A stretch of DNA of 64,000 nt from Clostridium facile (GTDB lineage: Bacteria; Bacillota; Clostridia; Oscillospirales; Ruminococcaceae), in assembly GCF_014297275.1 (NCBI RefSeq), contig NZ_JACOQK010000001.1, positions 310,001 through 374,000 of the forward strand, in the 5' to 3' direction. Made by a program: the position numbers and the translations under genes. Shown one piece after another: positions 19,401 through 26,981 of this stretch. Position 1 is the first letter of the stretch, and each line of letters starts with the position of its first letter. Below the pieces are notes generated by a model. The model searched no databases. It worked only from the letters and a program-made list of their open reading frames with translations, and was not told where the DNA came from.

Positions 19401-20385
19401 AGCAAATGGATTAAATATGACTGTGGTTTCTCCTGGAAACAACGCTGAAATTTGGGTTCCAATAGAATTAGGTCAGCAAGTAGTAGCGAGCAGGGGTGAA
19501 TACAAGGGAATACAACAAGTACATCAAAAAAATTATGCTGTATTTGAAGTTTCCGGTGCAGGAACTTACAGTTTTACTGCATCCCAAACAAATAAAGATA
19601 TTTTGGATGCTGTGATTACCTATGCAGAAAATGCAAAAGCAAGTGGAGAATATGATAATGCCATCGAATCGGTACAGAAATCCTTTGATAAAGCATTGGA
19701 AGAAGCAAAAACAGTAGCAGCAGATCATAACGCAACCCAGGAAACAATTAACCAAGCATGGAAAACCCTGTTGAACGAAATTCACAAACTAGGCTTTGTA
19801 GCAGGGGATAAAACAACATTGGCATCCTTAATCGAAGCAGCAAACGGAATCAACGCGGAACTTGACCGTTATGTAGAAACAGGCAAAGCAGAATTTACAG
19901 CAGCATTAGAAGCGGCACAAGCAGTATACCAAGATGGAGACGCTATGCAGACAGAAGTAAATGAAGCAGCGGACAACCTGTTAAACGCAATGTTGAATCT
20001 GAGATACAAAGCAGATAAATCCATCCTGGAAGAAGTACTTGCAGAAGCCAATAAGATAGATGCGAACGCATACACAGAAGAAAGCTATGCAGTATTACAA
20101 ACAGCAATAGCGGAAGCGAATGAAGTAATGGCGGATGAAAACGCAAGCCAAGAAGAAGTAGATATAGCAGTAGCAAATCTACAAACCGCAATAGAAGGTT
20201 TGACTTCAATAGAAGAAATCGAAGATAAAACGTCATCTGCTGATAACAATGGTATCCAAATGGGACAAGAATCTACGATGCCAAAAGCAGATGCAGCAAA
20301 AACAGGTGATTGTGTTCCAATTGTTGGAATTGTAGTACTTACAATAGCAGGAGCCGCAACACTGTTATTATGTAAAAAAAGATAA
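16423..20385 (+). CDS. Wall-anchored GH78-type alpha-L-rhamnosidase with inserted lectin-like domain and FIVAR repeats
   Basis: A 1320-residue secreted enzyme with a signal peptide (about 1-31, ending PAQA) and an AGGAGG SD. The N-terminal domain has AVDSKYWLYVNGK and a YDTVDIKDYL strand, as in GH78. A beta-rich insertion at about 270-440 resembles a concanavalin/LamG fold (weak). The catalytic motif DCPDRERGQYIGDA near 622 is the shorter GH78 variant, with D, E and D spaced +5 and +12, and differs from the DCPQRDER type of the first gene. Three FIVAR repeats start at about 1057. The anchor DAAKTGD, hydrophobic stretch and KKR close the protein. The third FIVAR and anchor have diverged from the other copies. 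It is divergent from the AraC gene at 15193. Confidence 0.88.
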   Translation: MKKNKRFRQLLSGLLAVAVVTTSLMVIPAQADQLQTPTNWGDAHWIWSSEDLDENGLASAQDVWMDFRRDFTLDSIPEQAELNIAVDSKYWLYVNGKEVVWEGGVKRGPNPDDTYYDTVDIKDYLVTGKNTIAIETWYWGHDSGHILDSGSGGLLVSSNLTDANTGKLVETGDGQWWSMKNPANLHDAQATANYIPESSTIYDGALAIDWTASDYIPSEENGWNRATIVGEDKNDPGYAGDGPWNDLIERPIPQWKDYGRTELELTPVDGFAAQTNVKPISDLGVQSDTYSIQSDLQLTTYNTPYGKAANATFVFGAKSDLDYYEATIDCLDYLNGGDTANLSISHSGVPVQTVDISDVITPENYKELIQLKLDVANEEQATLSLNGTTVATIDANLASNQMSFGYQGYLVLGYARSCVTVKQLTISDTTGIVYQTDFSEESDAEFFPAAKINNGLEITTMVFYSYYSYDGQKYEARLPYNAQMVPYIILDEGTEAGKQIKIYSDTYDQSKERITYITKAGTQEYEAKNWINGDYLYIEVPDGVTIKEFGFRETGYNVPSGETTDFVGYFDSSVKENDPSVTEFTGGHTWTENQVSTENNFYDELWKKAARTLYVTIRDTYMDCPDRERGQYIGDAINEIEEAFYSLGPSVNSLSEKAIRNICDFQFEHEYNGRTYYVMSNVRPGVHEQEIDIQSLGTAHAAWTYYEFTGDQDVLVDCYQALYNYLTNYDMETQGDYIGTVKPRDPNTMIYNRLTGWSDWGDNQDSRIATTMWWYISASSVRKMADLEGVPATEEQKLWIDERLVSIEQNFEKFWNEELQAYATNWNTTDWYSPKELENGTHLVDERVNALAVVFGLVPENRYNAMRNLFMGTETTPAYENASIYMEKYVIQALYLMGYDTDAMNRMEKRMMEMVNTSTDSTLWEQWDRASGTKNHGWSGGSMIAMSRYAAGVEPTGAGYSSWHVVPQMGNFESINTRVPSEIGNIDVTIHKTANGLNMTVVSPGNNAEIWVPIELGQQVVASRGEYKGIQQVHQKNYAVFEVSGAGTYSFTASQTNKDILDAVITYAENAKASGEYDNAIESVQKSFDKALEEAKTVAADHNATQETINQAWKTLLNEIHKLGFVAGDKTTLASLIEAANGINAELDRYVETGKAEFTAALEAAQAVYQDGDAMQTEVNEAADNLLNAMLNLRYKADKSILEEVLAEANKIDANAYTEESYAVLQTAIAEANEVMADENASQEEVDIAVANLQTAIEGLTSIEEIEDKTSSADNNGIQMGQESTMPKADAAKTGDCVPIVGIVVLTIAGAATLLLCKKR

Positions 20386-20437
20386 TTCAGATAGCATTTA
20401 AATTTTATCTCTTCTATTCTCTTTCTTTTCCATAATA

Positions 20438-20524
20438 GCCCCTAACCTGATAATAAACCAGGTTAGGGGCTATTTTAGGAAATAAAACAGGCTCCGCTTT
20501 AAAAACGGAGCCTGTTTTATTTGT
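20438..20524. terminator. Tandem terminators after GH78 gene / zinc-ribbon gene
   Basis: Two strong hairpins sit side by side: AGCCCCTAACCTG with CAGGTTAGGGGCT (20440-20474), and AAAACAGGCTCCG with CGGAGCCTGTTTT (about 20486-20520). They separate the rhamnosidase cluster from the convergent gene at 20598. Confidence 0.85.
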
Positions 20525-20597
20525 TCACAACTATTTTGATATCAAATCTGGTTTCCTTTCACATTTAGAAACTGGAAAGATCATATTTGATATACTT

Positions 20598-21674
20598 TTA
20601 TGCCTCTTTAGAAGAGGTATCATTTGGATTTGGAATAACGGATTTCATATCTTCTACAACACTATTTAAATCTTTTAAATCCTGATTTAAATCAGAAATA
20701 TAAGTGATATAGCTTCCAGAAATATAGATAACCGTATTGTACAATTCATCATAAGAAGTTTGTGCTTCTTCTACTACCTGTTGGATTTTTTGAAGTTCCT
20801 CATCTTCTGGATCTGGAAGTTCTCCACTTAAATTATCATATAAGTCGTCAATAATACCATCGGTGGATTCAATAGCAGAGATCTCATCTGCATTATCTTC
20901 CCTTGCGGCTGCTATTGCACTGTCTGGGTCATAAATTGTGTGCCCTTCATAATATGTTTTACCATCGATATAAGCATCCCAATAATCCACATAATCTGAA
21001 CCTAACATTCCAACTTGGTATGCGTTTGTTACAATAGCGCTGTAATAACTATAAGCGTCCTCTTTGTATTGAGCGATTGCCTCCTGTTTTTCTTTTTCTG
21101 CTTGGATAGAACTATAAATAAAATATCCGGCAATTCCACCAGCAATTAAGAGGATAGCTAACACGATAGAAAGGATAATAACTAGTTTCTTTTTGCTTTT
21201 CTTTTGCGGTGTCATTCCCATTGGGGGAACTCCTGGTGGGATAAAATTAGGGTCTGTTGGTATCATATCAGGCTGTGGTTGACCATCTACAGGTATTCCA
21301 GCATTTGGGTTAAATTGGTTTGAAATTGGTTGCACTGGATGCCCACATAGGGAGCAAAAATTTTCGCTCTCTTGGATTGGAGAACCACAATTTTGACAGA
21401 AACTTGGTGAAACCATTTCTGTCTGTTCTTTTAAATCTGTTTGCTCCGTTGGCAATTCCTGTTCTACTGGTTCTGTTTCAACAGATGCTTCTACTGACTG
21501 TTCAGTGGTTTCCTGTTTTTTTCGATATTCTGAACATGTTTCAATACAGCATCCATGGCTGGTTTCCCAACACTCTTTATGGTAAACGGTACCACATCCT
21601 GGGCAAATTATGGTTTCCTGCTCCCCAATTTCTTTTTGGCATATAGGGCATATTGGATTTTTGGTTTCCTCCAT
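20598..21674 (-). CDS. Membrane protein with RING/PHD-like and zinc-ribbon N-terminus
   Basis: I do not recognise a named family. From the ATG at 21674 (GGAGGAG SD seven bases upstream; a longer start at 21695 overlaps that SD) the protein has about 358 residues. Its N-terminus is cysteine-rich: CPICQKEIG, CPGCGTVYHKECWETSHGC, a pattern like the RING/PHD-type finger of prokaryotic zinc-ribbon proteins. A second ribbon (FCQNCG, FCSLCGHPV) follows near 92-115. A proline/asparagine-rich linker leads to one transmembrane helix (about 165-190), then an extracytoplasmic, acidic, helical domain of ~170 residues rich in Tyr. The zinc fingers should face the cytoplasm. It stands alone between terminators. 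Confidence 0.8.
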   Translation of the reverse strand: MEETKNPICPICQKEIGEQETIICPGCGTVYHKECWETSHGCCIETCSEYRKKQETTEQSVEASVETEPVEQELPTEQTDLKEQTEMVSPSFCQNCGSPIQESENFCSLCGHPVQPISNQFNPNAGIPVDGQPQPDMIPTDPNFIPPGVPPMGMTPQKKSKKKLVIILSIVLAILLIAGGIAGYFIYSSIQAEKEKQEAIAQYKEDAYSYYSAIVTNAYQVGMLGSDYVDYWDAYIDGKTYYEGHTIYDPDSAIAAAREDNADEISAIESTDGIIDDLYDNLSGELPDPEDEELQKIQQVVEEAQTSYDELYNTVIYISGSYITYISDLNQDLKDLNSVVEDMKSVIPNPNDTSSKEA

Positions 21675-21825
21675 ACCATACTCCTCCTTCTTCATTTATC
21701 AATAATATCATATCATATTTCCCTATATTTTTCAATTCAAAATCACAACTCCTGTTGTTTTTTTGAATATTTTGTCGATATTTCTAACTGTACCATTATA
21801 TTCTGTGCAAAAGCAATATAATAAA

Positions 21826-21862
21826 AACCCTCTATGTATTTGGATTAACATAGAGGGAATTA
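21826..21862 (-). terminator. Terminator of aminotransferase gene
   Basis: CCCTCTATGT and ACATAGAGGG pair around a 10-base loop. On the minus strand this is followed by TTTTTATT, 30-60 bp after the aminotransferase stop. Confidence 0.85.
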
Positions 21863-21890
21863 TTATGATGTTATGCTTTACAATGGAAAA

Positions 21891-23153
21891 TTATTCTTCC
21901 ATTAATTTTTCTACACTTGCCAATTTTACGCAGATACAGAATAACTGCATCGCTTGTTCCAGTTCTTCTACTGGTGGGAACGTTGGTGCAATACGAATAT
22001 TGGAATCGTTTACGTCAATTCCATATGGGAAAGTTGCTCCAACGCCTGTTAAAGTAACACCGGCTTGTTTACATAATTCACCCACACGTTTTGCACAACC
22101 ATTCATTGTATTAAAGGAAACAAAATAGCCACCCTTTGGTTTGGTCCAGTGTGCAATCTCCAATGGAGCGATCTCGCGATCCAAATAGTCCAAAACAATA
22201 TCAAATTTTGGTTTAATGGAAGCAGCGTGTTTTTTCATGTGTTCTGTTAAAAATTCTTGGCTCTTTAAATATTTGCAATGACGGATTTGATTTAATTTAT
22301 CATATCCAATTATTTGTACTGTCATTAATTTTAAAATCCATTTGATATTGGACTCACTTGCAGCCATTGCCGCTACTCCTGCACCTGGAAATGTAATTTT
22401 TGAAGTAGAACAAAATTCATAAACCATATCCTGATTGTTATATTTTTTACATTCCTCAAAGATATTTAACAGTTCGTCATGTTCATCACTTAAATGGTGA
22501 ACCACATAGGCATTATCCCAGAAAATACGGAAATCAGGTGCCGCTGGCTTTAACGCAGCAAAACGGCGTACCACATCATCGGAATAAGTAATACCAGTAG
22601 GATTTGAATATTTAGGAACACACCAAATTCCTTTTACACTAGCATCTGTATTAACTAGTTTTTCTATTTGATCCATATCCGGGCCATTTTCGTCCATAGG
22701 AATATTGACCATTTCAATATTCATCAACTCTGTAATAGCAAAGTGGCGGTCATACCCTGGCACTGGACATAGGAATTTTACTTTTTCCTGTTTGGACCAT
22801 GGCTGATTACCCATAATGCCAAATTGCATTGCCCGAGCAATTGTATCATACATCAATTGTAAACTGGAGTTTCCACCAACAATAATATTTTCTGGCTGTA
22901 CTTCTAATAGGTTCGCAAAGAATTTTTTTGCGGCAGGGATTCCATCTAAAATACCATAGTTACCTGCTTTTAAAATTTCTTCCGGTGTTAAGCATCGTAA
23001 CATCTCCATAGAAAGCGCAATTTGTTCTACGCTAGGTTTTCCGCGGGACATATCTAATTTTACACCTAACTCTTTAAAAGCGTTATATTGTTTTTGTAAA
23101 TTTGCTTTTTCTGTAGCTAATTGTTCTTTTGTCAAACTTGCATAAGAAGCCAT
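21891..23153 (-). CDS. Aspartate aminotransferase, subgroup Ic-like (PLP, class I)
   Basis: A 420-residue fold-type I PLP enzyme. It carries the N-terminal LDMSRGKP, GNSSLQLMYD (phosphate-binding turn), KYSNPTG and DNAYVVHHL (the Asp binding the PLP pyridine nitrogen). The Schiff-base lysine lies in CSTSKITFPGAG. Full-length match to the aspartate aminotransferase-like family (Pfam PF12897 type), which transfers the amino group between aspartate and 2-oxoglutarate. GGTGGAG precedes the ATG, and a minus-strand promoter lies at 23192-23219. It is probably monocistronic, next to pyrE. Confidence 0.88.
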   Translation of the reverse strand: MASYASLTKEQLATEKANLQKQYNAFKELGVKLDMSRGKPSVEQIALSMEMLRCLTPEEILKAGNYGILDGIPAAKKFFANLLEVQPENIIVGGNSSLQLMYDTIARAMQFGIMGNQPWSKQEKVKFLCPVPGYDRHFAITELMNIEMVNIPMDENGPDMDQIEKLVNTDASVKGIWCVPKYSNPTGITYSDDVVRRFAALKPAAPDFRIFWDNAYVVHHLSDEHDELLNIFEECKKYNNQDMVYEFCSTSKITFPGAGVAAMAASESNIKWILKLMTVQIIGYDKLNQIRHCKYLKSQEFLTEHMKKHAASIKPKFDIVLDYLDREIAPLEIAHWTKPKGGYFVSFNTMNGCAKRVGELCKQAGVTLTGVGATFPYGIDVNDSNIRIAPTFPPVEELEQAMQLFCICVKLASVEKLMEE

Positions 23154-23191
23154 GATGCTCCACCTTTCAAAAAATGATAGTTTACCTTATT

Positions 23192-23219
23192 ATTATACTA
23201 TATATTTCAAAAAATGCAA
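23192..23219 (-). promoter_or_regulatory. Promoter of aminotransferase gene
   Basis: Minus-strand TTGCAT (23214-23219) and TATAAT (23192-23197) are spaced by 16 bp, about 40 bp ahead of the start codon. Confidence 0.65.
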
Positions 23220-23383
23220 GATCAAAATAAAATTCTTGCAAACTTAAAATGACGAATTTTAGGTTTTTTCAAACCTGGTTTATGTGCAGGTTTTTTGTGA
23301 CGATTATATCAGAGTAAAAATGGATAAAAAACAATAAATAAAAGCTTGAATGAATCATTTATCTGTTTTAGTTGCAAAAAATA

Positions 23384-23421
23384 AAAAAACCTGTGGATTT
23401 CTCACAGGTTTTTTGTTTATA
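23384..23421 (-). terminator. Terminator of pyrE
   Basis: AAAAAACCTGTG and CACAGGTTTTTT form a perfect stem with a short loop just after the pyrE stop. A second, weaker ACCTG/CAGGT hairpin lies at about 23262-23296. Confidence 0.8.
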
Positions 23422-23431
23422 TACTTCTTTC

Positions 23432-24094
23432 TTAGAATACACAATACTGCTCCATATATTGTTCCATATGGGCGAGGATATCAGCATCTGTCCCTTGTTC
23501 AACCAGATAATCATGGATATCTTTTACTGTTACAATAGAATGTACTTGAATGCCGAACTCTTCCATAACCTCCATTACCGCTGTTTTACCAGGATTTTGT
23601 CCAACTTCACAGCGATTTACCGAGATGAACATATCATTTACAGTAACATCTGCACACCCTTTTAAAATTGGCATAGTTTCACGGATTGCGGTGCCTGCTG
23701 TAATTACATCTTCAATAATAATGATGCGGTCACCATCTTTAGGTTTATACCCAACAATGCTGCCACCTTCTCCATGGTCTTTTACCTCTTTTCGGTTAAA
23801 GAAATATGGTTTATCAATTTGATAATCCCTTGCCAATGATGCAGCTGTAGCTGTTGCCAATGGAATGCCTTTATAGGCTGGGCCAAACATCGCTTCAAAC
23901 TGGTTACCGCAGGTTTCTTTTACCAAAGTGGCATAAAATTTACCTAAAGTCGCAATCTGTGCGCCAGTTTTGTAGTTTCCTGTATTCACAAAATAGGGGG
24001 TATTTCTTCCGCTCTTGGTCACAAAATTACCAAAACGCAAAACATCAGCGCTCATCATAAATTCTATAAACTCTTTTTTTGCAGGTGTCAACAT
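23432..24094 (-). CDS. pyrE: Orotate phosphoribosyltransferase
   Basis: About 220 residues. It carries the type I PRTase PRPP-binding motif IIIIEDVITAGTAIRET near 120-135, FGPAYKGIPLA, and RKEVKDHGEGG (the flexible catalytic loop with Lys and His). It converts orotate and PRPP to OMP in pyrimidine synthesis. The in-frame ATG at 24103 abuts the SD GAAGG, so the ATG at 24094, nine bases downstream of that SD, is the better start. No other pyr genes are in the window and no PyrR or attenuator structure is evident. Confidence 0.95.
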   Translation of the reverse strand: MLTPAKKEFIEFMMSADVLRFGNFVTKSGRNTPYFVNTGNYKTGAQIATLGKFYATLVKETCGNQFEAMFGPAYKGIPLATATAASLARDYQIDKPYFFNRKEVKDHGEGGSIVGYKPKDGDRIIIIEDVITAGTAIRETMPILKGCADVTVNDMFISVNRCEVGQNPGKTAVMEVMEEFGIQVHSIVTVKDIHDYLVEQGTDADILAHMEQYMEQYCVF

Positions 24095-24122
24095 TTTTAT
24101 CATCCTTCCGCCGTTTTTTTCT

Positions 24123-24152
24123 ATTATACTATAAATACTGGATATTGTTCAA
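24123..24152 (-). promoter_or_regulatory. Promoter of pyrE
   Basis: Minus-strand TTGAAC (24147-24152) and TATAAT (24123-24128) with an 18 bp spacer. Confidence 0.7.
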
Positions 24153-24509
24153 CTATTTTTTGATAGGATATTGGATGGACAAAATCAAATTAGTTTTATT
24201 GGCTTACTCCAAAAAATAAAATGAGACCATCATTTTATCCGCTATAACGAATATAGTTCAAATAAAGCTTTGTTCATATTTGTTGCAACTTTGCCTATCA
24301 TGTAAAAAATAAAGATAATTTTTATTACCTATCTTTATTAGTAGACTATTTTGTTCCACCTAAACTTTTCATCCTTATCAGTAAGGTAGATGATTTTTGG
24401 TAAAAGCGGTAGATTACAAAATAGAAAGAGTTTGCTTGACAGCATTTCTAGTTTGACTAGAGAAATAGAATAGTAGTTACAAAAGGTATTCCCAATACTA
24501 GACTTATCA
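24153..24509. other. Intergenic stretch between pyrE and mntP
   Basis: I see no gene here. An AATAAAGATA/TATCTTTATT hairpin at 24305-24340, followed on the minus strand by a T run, is the likely mntP terminator. The rest is AT-rich with no recognisable signal. Confidence 0.6.
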
Positions 24510-25073
24510 TTATATGCCAAACATATGCTCTACAAAAATTTTAAGTCCGATTAGAATTAAGATAATGCCTCCTACAATTTCAGCTTTTTGCTTTAACAAA
24601 TCTCCAAACTTTTTACCGATATAAACGGCAATAAAACTTAAAATAAAGGTTGTAGCAGCAATAATGCAAACCGAACTGATAATATTTACTGTTAAAGCTG
24701 CAAAACTAACTCCTACTGCCAATGCGTCAATACTAGTAGCGATTGCTTGCACCAATAATAGCCGGAAGGTTAATACCTTACAGACTGTGTGATCTTCATC
24801 CGATTTTACCGCCTCATACACCATTTTGCCACCGATGAATCCAAGTAGGATCAGAGCCAGCCAGTGGTCAATCGCATTCACTTTTTCGGCAAATACAGAA
24901 CCGGCAAAATAGCCAATTAAAGGCATAATGCCTTGGAATAGTCCAAAAGCAAGAGCTGTTACAAAAGCATGTTTGACATGCATCTGTTTTAAACACATTC
25001 CATTTGTCATGGATACTGCTACCGCATCCATAGACAATCCGATTCCAATTAAAATAATTTCAAAATACCCCAT
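24510..25073 (-). CDS. mntP: Putative manganese efflux pump
   Basis: About 187 residues with six predicted transmembrane helices. It carries the duplicated MntP signature: GIGLSMDAVAVSMTNG in helix 1 and ATSIDALAVGVSF in the second half, with the conserved Asp residues of each repeat. It exports Mn2+ across the inner membrane. The frame is open to a TTG at 25103, but MntP proteins start at MG.FE as at the ATG at 25073. That ATG has no clear SD and follows a small GCTGGTATTACCAGC hairpin. No yybP-ykoY riboswitch is visible. It lies 80 bp after tgt on the same strand, possibly cotranscribed. Confidence 0.9.
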   Translation of the reverse strand: MGYFEIILIGIGLSMDAVAVSMTNGMCLKQMHVKHAFVTALAFGLFQGIMPLIGYFAGSVFAEKVNAIDHWLALILLGFIGGKMVYEAVKSDEDHTVCKVLTFRLLLVQAIATSIDALAVGVSFAALTVNIISSVCIIAATTFILSFIAVYIGKKFGDLLKQKAEIVGGIILILIGLKIFVEHMFGI

Positions 25074-25152
25074 GTTGTGCTGGTAATACCAGCGCACCCC
25101 CAAACTATTACAGAATTTTATTCTACCATCATATTTATGAAAGGGGAAAAAT

Positions 25153-26283
25153 TTATATACGTCGATCTAAAATCGGAACATATTTTTCTTTAAATGTATC
25201 AAATGTATCGGTATCAATCGCTTCCCTAATCTTTTCCATTAATGTATTATAAAAATACAAATTGTGCATAACAGCTAAGCGGTTGGATAACATCTCTTTT
25301 GACTTAAACAGATGACGTAGATATGCTTTGGAAAAATGGCGGCAGGTTGGACAATCACAGTGTTCATCAATTGGGGTGTCATCCTTTTCATATTTGGCAT
25401 TGTTTAAATTGATGACGCCATTCCAAGTATTCAGATGGCCATGGCGGGCATTTCGGCTTGGCATAACACAATCAAATAAATCCACACCACGGGATACCGC
25501 TTCGATAATATTGGTTGGTTTACCTACTCCCATTAAATAGCGAGGTTTTTCCAATGGCATATATGGGGTAACAGTACTAATAATATGGTACATCTCCTCT
25601 TTGGTTTCTCCAACTGCCAAGCCACCAATAGCGTAACCATCCAAATCCAATTCCACAATCTCTTTCATATGCTGTACTCGTAAGTCCTCATAAATACAGC
25701 CTTGGTTGATACCAAATAACATCTGGTTTGGATTAATGGTATCTGACAAAGAATTTAACCGTTCCATTTCCGCCTTGCATCGATGCAGCCAACGGACGGT
25801 ACGGTCACAGGAATGTTTGGTGTATTCATATGGGGAAGGGTTCTCGATACATTCATCAAATGCCATCGCGATGGTGGAACCCAGATTAGATTGGATTTGC
25901 ATACTTTCTTCTGGCCCCATAAAAATTCGTTTCCCATCTACATGAGAACTGAAATAAACCCCTTCTTCCTGTATTTTCCGCAAAGAAGCAAGGGAAAATA
26001 CCTGAAATCCACCACTGTCAGTTAAAATTGGTCCGTTCCATCCCATAAAATGATGCAATCCACCTAATTCTTTAATTAATTTGTCTCCTGGGCGAATATG
26101 TAAATGATAGGTGTTACATAGTTCTACTTGGCATTTTAAATCTACCAAGTCATAGGAGGAAATACCGCCTTTAATTGCAGCTGCTGTTCCCACATTCATA
26201 AAAGCGGGAGTTTGTACAGTACCATGTACTGTAGTAAATGTCCCCCGGCGCGCTTCTCCTTGCTTTTTTAATAGTTGAAACAT
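25153..26283 (-). CDS. tgt: Queuine/preQ1 tRNA-ribosyltransferase
   Basis: About 376 residues. Motifs include TPAFMNVGT, DSGGFQVFSL (catalytic nucleophile region), GGLAVGE, the second catalytic Asp region LFDCVMPSRNARHG, and the zinc site CDCPTCRHF with a downstream histidine. It exchanges G34 for preQ1 in tRNAs with GUN anticodons. A frame open to 26322 is ignored because AAGGGG lies eight bases before the ATG at 26283, and MFQLLKKQGEARRG is the usual Tgt start. Confidence 0.95.
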   Translation of the reverse strand: MFQLLKKQGEARRGTFTTVHGTVQTPAFMNVGTAAAIKGGISSYDLVDLKCQVELCNTYHLHIRPGDKLIKELGGLHHFMGWNGPILTDSGGFQVFSLASLRKIQEEGVYFSSHVDGKRIFMGPEESMQIQSNLGSTIAMAFDECIENPSPYEYTKHSCDRTVRWLHRCKAEMERLNSLSDTINPNQMLFGINQGCIYEDLRVQHMKEIVELDLDGYAIGGLAVGETKEEMYHIISTVTPYMPLEKPRYLMGVGKPTNIIEAVSRGVDLFDCVMPSRNARHGHLNTWNGVINLNNAKYEKDDTPIDEHCDCPTCRHFSKAYLRHLFKSKEMLSNRLAVMHNLYFYNTLMEKIREAIDTDTFDTFKEKYVPILDRRI

Positions 26284-26347
26284 GGATAGCCCCTTTCTAA
26301 TCTCAAATTTATTGTTATTCATTTTATTTTCATAAAGTTATCTTTAT

Positions 26348-26376
26348 ATTATAATATACGAATTGTTTCAGTTCAA
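26348..26376 (-). promoter_or_regulatory. Promoter of tgt
   Basis: Minus-strand TTGAAC (26371-26376) and TATAAT (26348-26353) with a 17 bp spacer. Confidence 0.7.
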
Positions 26377-26936
26377 TAGAAAATCAGAAAGTTTTAAAAG
26401 ATGAAGATGGATAATCACATGAATTTTGTTGGAAAAATGGATATATGTTTTTGGAAATATTGTAAAAAAAGAGGTTTGTATAACAATCTATGCAACATGT
26501 TATATTATAAAATTGGTAGTTCTTCAAGTAACTAAAAATACACAAGCAATTTAGATATCTGATATAAATGTAACAGTTAGATATACCGCAACAGAACAAA
26601 GTGGAGACTTTTTGGTAGCATAATACTTTGTTGATACAAAAAATTTATTGTGGCTTAAACGTCATAAAAGTTTTGGTTCTATTAGAGGTAGGTAAGCGGT
26701 CTTGGCTAACAATTACAATAAAATATTGCTAGTCCAATAAGAAATAGAGTTTGTCAGGAATCTAACCAAGGGTTTTGGAAGTTTGGGGGAAAATCTAGAA
26801 TTAGGTGTGGCTAGTTAGGCTCCTAGAAGGAGAATGAACAATATTATTGCATCGCTTGCGCTGTAACGGATAAACCAGTGCGTTCCATGTCTAAGCAAAC
26901 CACTAGTTTATTGGTGGTTTTGATGATAGATACAAA
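26377..26936. other. Gene-free interval between tgt and adhE
   Basis: About 560 bp without a credible ORF. A minus-strand frame at 26384-26599 has no SD and an implausible composition. A short ACCAC/GTGGT hairpin followed by TTTTG lies near 26900-26920. The composition (26640-26880) looks like decayed coding sequence, but I could not identify a parent gene. Confidence 0.4.
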
Positions 26937-26975
26937 ATGTCCCTGTACCGTTGGGGCCGGATACAGGGACAAGGA
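26937..26975 (-). terminator. Terminator of adhE
   Basis: TGTCCCTGTA and TACAGGGACA pair around a GC-rich loop. On the minus strand ATTTTGTA follows, just after the adhE stop. Confidence 0.8.
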
Positions 26976-26981
26976 AAATTT

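Noticed and set aside
25074..25152. yybP-ykoY manganese riboswitch in front of mntP
   Set aside because: Only 80 bp separate tgt and mntP, and the conserved riboswitch loops are absent; only a small GCTGG/CCAGC hairpin is seen.
26384..26599. 71-residue minus-strand frame between tgt and adhE
   Set aside because: Cys/Tyr/Asn-rich translation, no SD, no resemblance to a known protein, and it covers the tgt promoter area.
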